Positions 39,733 through 46,090 of a stretch of 48,339 bases of DNA are shown piece by piece. The translations under genes were made by a program, and so were the position numbers. The stretch covers positions 1 to 48,339 of the forward strand of contig DCGY01000041.1 in the NCBI GenBank assembly GCA_002314715.1, given 5' to 3'. The notes beneath the pieces were generated by a model. That model saw only the letters and a program-made list of their open reading frames with translations, searched no databases and was not told where the DNA came from. How positions within the stretch are numbered: the stretch's first letter is position 1; every line of letters starts with the position of its first letter. The DNA is from Lachnospiraceae bacterium UBA1766. GTDB taxonomy: Bacteria > Bacillota > Clostridia > Lachnospirales > Lachnospiraceae.

Positions 39733-41445
39733 ATGAAGACGAGAAAGCTAAGTGTGTCCGGTAAACTGCAAATTATCCTGATCTCCATTGTGCTGATTGG
39801 GGTGCTCACCTTATCCTGTTCCGCATATTTTATTCTGAAATATTTTCTGTTTTCGGATTACCAGAACAGAGCGGTTTCCATGGCTTCCCTGGCTGTCGCA
39901 TCCGTGGACGCAAAGGCGGTTTCGCAGGTAAAGGACAGCAAAACAAAAGGGGCAGATTACGACCGGGTCTTAAATGATTTGACCGTGTTTTTGCAGGCGG
40001 AGGAAGTTGGATATATTTATACCATGACCTTGGATAATACAGGGAATGTGGTTTTCCTGGTAGATGCCGATCCGGAGGATCCGGCGGATTTGTATGAAGC
40101 CTATGAGGAAACTTCGGAGGCCATGCTTAAGGCCTTAAACGGTACGGCAGGTGCAGATGATGAACTGACCTCCGATGAGTGGGGGACTTTTTTATCCGGC
40201 TATGCCCCCATTACCTATATGGGGAAGACAGTGGGAATCGTGGGAGTTGATTACGTAGCCTCTGAGATTAATCATTTGTTGAATACCTTGATGATTAATT
40301 TTGCAATTGTTTCCGCTGTTTTACTGGCTTTGGGTGTGGTGATTTCTGTTTTGATTTCCAATGCCCTAAAGAGAAACTTTGTGACATTAAATAATTGTGT
40401 GTTGGATGTATCCAGCGATGACGGTGATTTGACCAAGAAAATCACCATTACCTCAGGAGATGAATTTGAAGTGTTGGGAGAAAATTTAAATCATCTGCTG
40501 GACAAGACGAAAGCAACCATCGGTGTGGTAAAAAATTCAGCCGGCGTGATTCGAAACGGCTCTTCCGATATTTCGTCCTGCATTGAGGAAGTGGGAGATC
40601 AGATTCACAACATTCGTGACGTGGTTTCCGATATGACCCAGGCTTCGGAGGGCTCCGTACAGAACATGGAACTTATGGCCACCAATTCCGGTAAGGCACT
40701 GGAAAATACTGCGGATGTGGAGAAAAATTTACGGGAGACCGATCTTCTTGTTACCGGGTTGAAGGACATGTCTCAGGAACTGCAGGGCTATGTAAATTCC
40801 GCTGCGGAGAATGTAAAGGCAGAGCACAAGGTTATATCCGAGAAGATGAAGGAAAAACAGAAGGCGGTTGAGGTAGTCAATGAAATTACCACGCTCACCA
40901 ATGGAATTATGGACATTGCCACCCAGACCAATCTGCTTGCATTAAATGCAAATATTGAAGCTGCCAGAGCGGGTGAAGCGGGAAAAGGCTTTGCGGTTGT
41001 GGCAGAGGAAATCGGAAAGCTGGCCAACGATTCCGGGGATGCTGCACAGAAGATTCGAAATATCGGTATGGGCATTGTTAAGGAAGTATCCGAACTGGTG
41101 GAGGTTTCCGAGGAAATGCTTCAATTTGTATCCCGGAATATTATGCAGGATTATGAGAAGTTCCAGACCTTTGGCGGAGAGTATTACGAGAAGGCCATGG
41201 ATATGAATCGACGTACCGATGAGATTTATTCCAGCACCAAACATTTAAACGCAGAGATGCGTGATATTGCAGAGGCTGCTTCCGGCCTGTTGGCATATTC
41301 GGAGGAGAGCTTTGCATCTCTACAGACCGTATCCGATACCATGAATACCATTGATTCCAGAATGGATGTGGTTCGTCAGCAGACAGAAACCAATTTGAAG
41401 TCCACGGAAAGCATGCAGCAGGTGGTTGACGGCTACCGGATTTAA
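39733..41445 (+). CDS. methyl-accepting chemotaxis protein
   Basis: A 570-aa transducer. The first membrane helix is at about 13-37. An extracellular Cache-like sensor follows (about 38-185), including YIYTMTLDNTGNVVFLVDADPEDP. The second helix is at about 190-215. A HAMP-like segment follows at about 215-265 (DLTKKITITSGDEFEVLG). The long helical signalling domain carries the conserved hairpin tip NLLALNANIEAARAGEAGKGFAVVAEEI at about 398-425. GGAGGGTAC precedes the ATG. The ligand is unknown; no other chemotaxis genes are in the window. Confidence 0.93.
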   Translation: MKTRKLSVSGKLQIILISIVLIGVLTLSCSAYFILKYFLFSDYQNRAVSMASLAVASVDAKAVSQVKDSKTKGADYDRVLNDLTVFLQAEEVGYIYTMTLDNTGNVVFLVDADPEDPADLYEAYEETSEAMLKALNGTAGADDELTSDEWGTFLSGYAPITYMGKTVGIVGVDYVASEINHLLNTLMINFAIVSAVLLALGVVISVLISNALKRNFVTLNNCVLDVSSDDGDLTKKITITSGDEFEVLGENLNHLLDKTKATIGVVKNSAGVIRNGSSDISSCIEEVGDQIHNIRDVVSDMTQASEGSVQNMELMATNSGKALENTADVEKNLRETDLLVTGLKDMSQELQGYVNSAAENVKAEHKVISEKMKEKQKAVEVVNEITTLTNGIMDIATQTNLLALNANIEAARAGEAGKGFAVVAEEIGKLANDSGDAAQKIRNIGMGIVKEVSELVEVSEEMLQFVSRNIMQDYEKFQTFGGEYYEKAMDMNRRTDEIYSSTKHLNAEMRDIAEAASGLLAYSEESFASLQTVSDTMNTIDSRMDVVRQQTETNLKSTESMQQVVDGYRI

Positions 41446-41478
41446 GCACAAAGGGTAGGGGATTTTAGTTGAAATTCC

Positions 41479-41507
41479 TTGCTTTTCGAGCCCAAATAGG
41501 CTATCAT
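41479..41507 (+). promoter_or_regulatory. sigma-A type promoter of the DUF1508 gene
   Basis: TTGCTT (41479-41484), a 17-nt spacer and TATCAT (41502-41507). Confidence 0.65.
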
Positions 41508-41560
41508 ATATACATGAGTGCACAGCATTTCATACATAAGATTATTATTGGAGGTATCGT

Positions 41561-41935
41561 ATGGGTAAGTTTGTAATGAAAGAAACAAAGACTGGTATTA
41601 AATTTGATTTAAAGGCTGGCAATGGCGAGGTTATTGCTACTTCTGAAGTTTATACGACAGAGGCTGCTTGTAAGAATGGTATTGCAAGTGTTACCAAGAA
41701 TGCTCCTGTTGCTGCAATTGAGGATCAGACCGTAGAAGGTTATGCTACCGAGAAGAATCCCAAGTTTGAGGTTTATGCTGATAAGGCAGGCGAGTTCCGT
41801 TTCCGCCTTACCGCTACCAATGGACAGATTATCGCTACCAGCGAAGGCTACAAGGCAAAGGCAGGCTGTATGAACGGTATCGAATCTGTTAAGAAAAATG
41901 TAGTAGATGCACCTACCGTTAAGGCTGAGGCATAA
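41561..41935 (+). CDS. YegP/DUF1508 family protein with two repeats
   Basis: A 124-aa protein made of two DUF1508 (YegP) repeats. Repeat 1 is about residues 3-50 (KFDLKAGNGEVIATSEVYTT, then AACKNGIASVTKNA). Repeat 2 is about 65-112 (RFRLTATNGQIIATSEGYKA, then GCMNGIESVKKN). The family forms small alpha/beta domains of unknown function. Codon use is biased toward frequent codons, suggesting high expression. GGAGG precedes the ATG. It is followed by a hairpin that doubles as the spoVT leader. Confidence 0.92.
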   Translation: MGKFVMKETKTGIKFDLKAGNGEVIATSEVYTTEAACKNGIASVTKNAPVAAIEDQTVEGYATEKNPKFEVYADKAGEFRFRLTATNGQIIATSEGYKAKAGCMNGIESVKKNVVDAPTVKAEA

Positions 41936-41966
41936 TTCATTTTTGAAAACCGAATAGGAAATGTAT

Positions 41967-42027
41967 AAATCTCCTTTGTTTACAGATAATAGTCTTAGAC
42001 TATTTGGTAAATGAAGGAGATTTTTTT
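41967..42027 (+). promoter_or_regulatory. terminator-like hairpin that contains the spoVT ribosome binding site
   Basis: The arms 41967-41983 and 42007-42023 pair over 15 of 17 positions (AAATCTCCTT with AAGGAGATTT). An inner perfect stem AATAGTC-TTA-GACTATT occupies 41988-42004. The 3' arm runs into T residues and then the ATG. The only spoVT ribosome binding site, AAGGAG (42014-42019), lies inside that arm, so the hairpin could end the DUF1508 transcript and also hide the spoVT start. Confidence 0.75.
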
Positions 42028-42573
42028 ATGAAAGCAACGGGAATCGTGCGTCGTATAGATGATCTGGGCAGAATTGTAATTCCAAAGGAGATTCGCAGAG
42101 TCCTGCATATTCGGGAAAGCGATCCTATGGAGATTTTTACGGACAGAGAAGGGTAGATTGTACTGAAGAAATATTCTCCCATGGGAGATTTGACGGGTTT
42201 TGCAAAACAGTATGCGGACAGTCTGGCAGGGGTTTCCAAACGAGGTGTTTTGATTACAGATAACGATCAGGTAATTGCCGGCGCCGGATCCTGCAGAAAT
42301 CTTTCGAAAAAGACAATCAGCAAAGCACTGGAGGAACGGTTTCGGTTGCGGACACCCTGTATATGCAATCGGGGAGAGGAAAGATTCGTGACCGTTGTGG
42401 AAGGGGACGCCAATTCCTATCAGCAGGAAATGATTGTGCCCATACTGACCCATGGAGACGTTATGGGAGGAATTGTACTTTTGGAAGACAATAAAAAAGC
42501 TCCCATGGGGGAGACGGAAAAGAAGCTGGCCCTGGCCGCTGCGGATTTCTTCGGAAGAGTGCTGGAGGCGTAG
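42028..42573 (+). pseudogene. spoVT: spoVT, interrupted by an in-frame TAG
   Basis: Stage V sporulation regulator SpoVT: an AbrB-type DNA-binding domain plus a GAF-like domain. The start reads MKATGIVRRIDDLGRIVIPKEI, a near-perfect SpoVT N-terminus. After DREG (codon 42) a TAG at 42154-42156 stands where SpoVT has Glu or a similar residue. The same frame then continues with IVLKKYSPMGDLTGFAKQYADSL to the natural end (GAF part, about 140 residues), with no other stop. The gene is therefore either a recent pseudogene, a read-through gene or a sequencing error. An internal ATG at 42181 could start a 130-aa GAF-only product. No suppressor evidence is visible. Confidence 0.85.
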
Positions 42574-42589
42574 CGTACGTGCTTTCAAT

Positions 42590-42669
42590 ACTCGAGGAAT
42601 TCAAGGCTGTTCTCCATAAGGGTGCGCTGTGTGCGAACGCCCTTGAGGAGAATGCCTTGAATGACGAGT
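42590..42669. repeat. 80-nt imperfect palindrome between spoVT and pncB
   Basis: Nested stems pair in order: ACTCG/CGAGT, ATTCAAGGC/GCCTTGAAT, TTCTCC/GGAGAA and AAGGG/CCCTT, with small internal loops. It lies between convergent genes but lacks a T tract on either strand, so it is not a normal terminator. Confidence 0.7.
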
Positions 42670-42675
42670 TCCTAT

Positions 42676-44124
42676 TTAACGGATGGCATCTAGCAGAGCC
42701 ATCTTGGTATCGTATAATTTCTTGGATAAATCCACATATACCTTATGAGGATTTACGAGACGTTTGGTTTCGTCCCAAAGCGTATCCTGCTCCTGCTTGC
42801 AGTATGCACGGATATCCATAACCTTCGGGGAGGTGTAAATGCACTCGCCTTTTTCGAAAACGTGAGCCATCAGAGGACGAAGCGTGAAGGTACCTGCTTC
42901 CAGGTGTGTCTTTTTCCAGGGTTCTGCAGGGTCGAACAAGAGCAGATCTTCTTCTTCGGTAAATTTCTCGCCTACCAGGCAAATCAAGTCTGCCTTAATC
43001 TTTCCGGTCTCTTTTTCGTAAATACGATAAATCATTTTGTTTCCGGGATTGGTAACCTTTTCGGAGTTCTCGGAAATTTTAATCTTGGGAATAAATTCGC
43101 CATCTTCCCCACGAATCGCTGCCAGCTTGTATACACCGCCAAAAGAAGGATTGTCTTTGGAGGTAATCAGGTTGGTACCAACACCCCAGGAGGTAATTGC
43201 GGCACCCTGTACCTTTAAGCTGTCGATAAGGAATTCGTCCAAATCGTTGGAAGCGGAAATGACCGCATCCGGGAAGCCGGCTGCATCCAGCATTTTTCTG
43301 GCTTTCTTGGAAAGATAAGCCAAGTCGCCGCTGTCCAAACGGATTCCGTAGAAGGTAAGAGGAATTCCGGCTTCACGCATCTCTGTAAATACACGGATGG
43401 CATTGGGAACACCGGACTTCAAGGTATCATAGGTGTCTACCAAAAGGATGCAGGCACCGGGATACATATCTGCATAGGTTTTGAAGGCGGTATACTCATC
43501 CGGGAAGCTCATAATCCAGCTGTGGGCATGGGTGCCCTTTACGGGAACATCGAAAAGCTGTCCGGCGAGAACATTACTGGTACCGATACATCCACCAATC
43601 ATGGCTGCTCTTGCGCCGTAAGTACCTGCGTCGGGGCCCTGAGCACGACGCAGACCAAATTCCATAATTCCGTCTCCGCGAGCTGCATAGCAAACTCTTG
43701 CTGCCTTGGTAGCAATCAAACTCTGATGATTCAAAATATTCAGAATAGCAGTTTCTACAAGCTGAGCTTCCATAATCGGTGCAATGACCTTAATCATGGG
43801 CTCTCTGGGGAACATTACGGTTCCTTCGGGAATCGCATAAATGTCACCGCTGAATTTGAAATTACTTAAATAATCCAGAAAATCTGCGTCGAAGATTCCC
43901 AGGGAAGCCAGGTATTCGATATCCTGTTTTGCAAAATGAAGCTCTTTGATGTACTGAATTACCTGCTCAAGGCCGGCACAGATAGAGTAACCTCCACCGC
44001 AGGGGTTGTTGCGATAGAAGGCATCAAAAATAACGGTTTCATTTCGATCCTTATTCTTGAAATAGCCTTGCATCATGGTTAATTCGTACAAGTCTGTCAT
44101 AAGGGTAAGATTTTGTCTGTCCAT
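42676..44124 (-). CDS. pncB: nicotinate phosphoribosyltransferase
   Basis: A 482-aa enzyme of NAD salvage that makes nicotinate mononucleotide from nicotinate and PRPP. Family blocks include LTLMTDLYELTMMQGYF at the N-terminus, FRNNPCGGGY-like YRNNPCGGGYSICAG, GLRRAQGPDAG, GTHAHSWIMSF (active-site His), YDTLKSGVPNAIRV, RLDSGDLAYLSKKARKMLDAAGF and SWGVGTNLITSKDNPSFGGVYKL. The ATG follows AAAGGATTT on this strand. It lies 52 nt after the diguanylate cyclase gene and may share its transcript; a small AGCAGAT/ATCTGCT hairpin (44155-44171) sits between them. Confidence 0.95.
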   Translation of the reverse strand: MDRQNLTLMTDLYELTMMQGYFKNKDRNETVIFDAFYRNNPCGGGYSICAGLEQVIQYIKELHFAKQDIEYLASLGIFDADFLDYLSNFKFSGDIYAIPEGTVMFPREPMIKVIAPIMEAQLVETAILNILNHQSLIATKAARVCYAARGDGIMEFGLRRAQGPDAGTYGARAAMIGGCIGTSNVLAGQLFDVPVKGTHAHSWIMSFPDEYTAFKTYADMYPGACILLVDTYDTLKSGVPNAIRVFTEMREAGIPLTFYGIRLDSGDLAYLSKKARKMLDAAGFPDAVISASNDLDEFLIDSLKVQGAAITSWGVGTNLITSKDNPSFGGVYKLAAIRGEDGEFIPKIKISENSEKVTNPGNKMIYRIYEKETGKIKADLICLVGEKFTEEEDLLLFDPAEPWKKTHLEAGTFTLRPLMAHVFEKGECIYTSPKVMDIRAYCKQEQDTLWDETKRLVNPHKVYVDLSKKLYDTKMALLDAIR

Positions 44125-44176
44125 AATGATATTGAAATCCTTTCGTTTATATCAAGCAGATAGAATCTGCTGTTTA

Positions 44177-45457
44177 TCAGTCTCTGACTACACGGTTTCT
44201 GCCGTTGGTTTTCGCTACATAAAGGTTGGTATCTGCATCACGCAAAAGTTTATCATAAGTAGCAGTAGGATCGGTGGTAACACCGAAACTCATGGTAACC
44301 TTAATCACCTGTTCGCCATAAGGGATTTCCAGGGCACGAATCTTTTCCAACAGGGCATTTAAGGAGGCGGTACTGTCGTCCAAATCGTTGTGATCAAATA
44401 CCAGCAGGAATTCCTCGCCACCCCATCTGGCTACGAAACCACAGGTGAGCATATGCTCCCGCAGGGCATTGGATACTGCCTTTAATACCACATCTCCGGC
44501 CTCATGACCGTAGGTATCGTTTACTTTTTTGAAGAAATCGATATCGCCGATGGAAACACAGAAAGGGGTGCCGGTTTCTTCCGCTTTTGCAATGACACCC
44601 TTGATTTTACGGGTACCGCTTCGACGGTTAAACAGCTCGGTCAGGGTATCGGTTTCAATCAGTCTTCTTAAAGCGGATTGCATGTTGATAACGGAACGGC
44701 CGATATCGCCGAATTCATCATTTCTGGTGGTAACGGAGGGAGATAATTCCGCGTTTAGATTTCCCTTGGATACCTCTTCCATAAATTTATGGAGGTTATC
44801 CAGGACACCGGAAAATTTCCGGGTGTATAAAAGCATACAAAAAACGATCACAATCATAACCAAAAGTACAGCCAGCGCCAGAGGATAAATCGCTCTGTTT
44901 AGGGATGCCTTGATGGTCTCCATGGGTTTGCCCACAAAGAGAATTCCCACCACTGTGCCGTCGCTTTGTTTCAGCGGTCTGTAATAGGCATAGTAGCGTT
45001 CGTTGAAAATACTAATGTTGGAATAGAAATGTGCTTCTCCGGATTGGAGCACGTCTTTGATAACCTTTTCGGGAGCACCGGTGCCTACCACACGTTCCTC
45101 TTTGGAATTAACCAGGGTGGTGAGGATACGGGTGTCCTGATAAAACAGAGTAATATCCATACCGGAGTCTTCCTTTAACTGATCCACGATGGAATACTCC
45201 CGGGTAATGTTTTTGTCTCCTTTGTACAGCTCCAGGGAAGTGTCGCCTACCAGCTTATAATCACCGGGATAGTTGGCCTCCAACATGGTTTCTGCCGTAT
45301 TGGCTACGATGGACAGGGTTTCCTCCACCTGGGCATTCATGGTCCTTCCGAAGAGTGCCGCAGCCAAAAACATGATGCCGATTCCAAACAAAAGAAGCGG
45401 AACACTGATAATTGCCTGTAATACGTGAGAGAGCTTTCCTTTATACTGTTTTTCCAA
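44177..45457 (-). CDS. membrane sensor diguanylate cyclase (GGDEF)
   Basis: A 426-aa protein. Membrane helix 1 is at about 15-38, followed by an extracellular single-Cache-like sensor (about 40-180, with YAYYRPLKQSDGTVVGILFVGKP). Membrane helix 2 is at about 190-210, then a HAMP segment and a C-terminal GGDEF domain (about 265-426). The active-site loop is RWGGEEFLLVF, so it should make cyclic di-GMP. I chose TTG 45457 as start: AAGGAGG lies 8 nt upstream on this strand, while codons further upstream reach back to and past the predicted transcription start. No RxxD inhibitory site is obvious just before GGEEF. Confidence 0.9.
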   Translation of the reverse strand: MEKQYKGKLSHVLQAIISVPLLLFGIGIMFLAAALFGRTMNAQVEETLSIVANTAETMLEANYPGDYKLVGDTSLELYKGDKNITREYSIVDQLKEDSGMDITLFYQDTRILTTLVNSKEERVVGTGAPEKVIKDVLQSGEAHFYSNISIFNERYYAYYRPLKQSDGTVVGILFVGKPMETIKASLNRAIYPLALAVLLVMIVIVFCMLLYTRKFSGVLDNLHKFMEEVSKGNLNAELSPSVTTRNDEFGDIGRSVINMQSALRRLIETDTLTELFNRRSGTRKIKGVIAKAEETGTPFCVSIGDIDFFKKVNDTYGHEAGDVVLKAVSNALREHMLTCGFVARWGGEEFLLVFDHNDLDDSTASLNALLEKIRALEIPYGEQVIKVTMSFGVTTDPTATYDKLLRDADTNLYVAKTNGRNRVVRD

Positions 45458-45520
45458 GGTGAATTCCTCCTTGCCGATAACCGGTGAAATAGGTTGGATG
45501 AATGTCCGATAATCTTCTAT

Positions 45521-45550
45521 ATTATACCTCTTTTTTCTGACAATTGGCAA
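45521..45550 (-). promoter_or_regulatory. sigma-A type promoter of the diguanylate cyclase gene
   Basis: On the minus strand TTGCCA (45550-45545), an 18-nt spacer and consensus TATAAT (45526-45521); predicted start near 45514, about 57 nt before the TTG start codon. Confidence 0.75.
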
Positions 45551-45584
45551 GTAATTATAGAAGAAGCAATTGGAGGAAATCCTC

Positions 45585-45613
45585 TTGACAATTCAAAAAA
45601 CCGTGTTTATAAT
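45585..45613 (+). promoter_or_regulatory. consensus promoter of the ileS leader
   Basis: TTGACA (45585-45590), a 17-nt spacer and TATAAT (45608-45613), a fully consensus promoter. Confidence 0.93.
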
Positions 45614-45618
45614 GTCTT

Positions 45619-45877
45619 CATATCAAAAAGCATTGACGAAGAGAGTAACTGTTTTGATCGAAACCAAAGCGAGTCGGGGATGGTGAAAGCCCGGTGACAG
45701 TAGAGGAACAGTGAAAATCACTTCTGAGCCGCCTGGACCAAAGGAAACCAGTAGTCCAGGACGTTCTTTCCGCGTTAAGGGAAACCATATAACTTTATCC
45801 GTTGATAAAGCGTATGTCGTAACAGGTGGTTAACGTGAGCTTATTGAGCCCCGTCCTTTTACAGGACGGGGCTTTTG
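45619..45877 (+). promoter_or_regulatory. T-box leader for isoleucine with terminator
   Basis: A long structured leader ahead of ileS. Stem I includes GATGGTGAAAGCCCGGTGACAG (written here as GATGGTGAAAGC then CCGGTGACAG). The specifier codon is ATC at 45717-45719 within GTGAAAATCACTTCTGAGC. The antiterminator bulge is AACAGGTGGTTAACG, where TGGT at 45827-45830 can pair with the ACCA end of uncharged tRNA-Ile. The terminator stem AGCCCCGTCC / GGACGGGGCT with TTTT lies at 45847-45877. Uncharged tRNA-Ile binding is expected to switch on ileS. Confidence 0.92.
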
Positions 45878-45883
45878 TCGTTC

Positions 45884-45942
45884 GGGAAGGAAACCAAGCG
45901 ACTTCGAAGAAGGCATTTGGTTTCACCCCGAACGAACATGAA
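45884..45942 (+). repeat. post-terminator hairpin repeat, copy A before ileS
   Basis: It starts 7 nt after the T-box terminator. Inner stem GAAACCA (45890-45896) / TGGTTTC (45918-45924) with apical CTTC-GAA-GAAG; an outer stem GTTCGGG/CCCGAAC (45880-45886 and 45927-45933) encloses it. The 59-nt unit recurs at 46006-46063 with one C fewer. Confidence 0.85.
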
Positions 45943-45993
45943 ATAAACGCAGAAGTCGCAAAGCGACGACTCTGCAAAGCAGAGGGCGTTTAT
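45943..45993 (+). other. predicted three-way-junction RNA element
   Basis: The closing stem ATAAACGC (45943-45950) / GCGTTTAT (45986-45993) is a perfect 8 bp. Inside are two perfect hairpins with AAA loops: GTCGC-AAA-GCGAC (45955-45967) and CTCTGC-AAA-GCAGAG (45970-45984). It lies between the two hairpin repeats in the ileS leader. Confidence 0.75.
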
Positions 45994-46005
45994 GAATGCA
46001 AAACA

Positions 46006-46063
46006 GGGAAGGAAACCAAGCGACTTCGAAGAAGGCATTTGGTTTCACCCGAACGAACATGAA
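46006..46063 (+). repeat. post-terminator hairpin repeat, copy B before ileS
   Basis: Identical to 45884-45942 apart from one missing C. The inner stem is GAAACCA (46012-46018) / TGGTTTC (46040-46046); the outer stem is reduced to GGG/CCC. It ends 14 nt before the ileS ribosome binding site. Confidence 0.85.
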
Positions 46064-46090
46064 GACAAGTATTTTGAAAGGAGATTTCAT

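Noticed and set aside
42579..42821. 80-codon plus-strand ORF after spoVT
   Set aside because: It runs across the long palindrome and the antisense of pncB, without a ribosome binding site.
45460..45550. N-terminal extension of the diguanylate cyclase
   Set aside because: The predicted transcription start near 45514 lies downstream of the extended start, and AAGGAGG supports TTG 45457.
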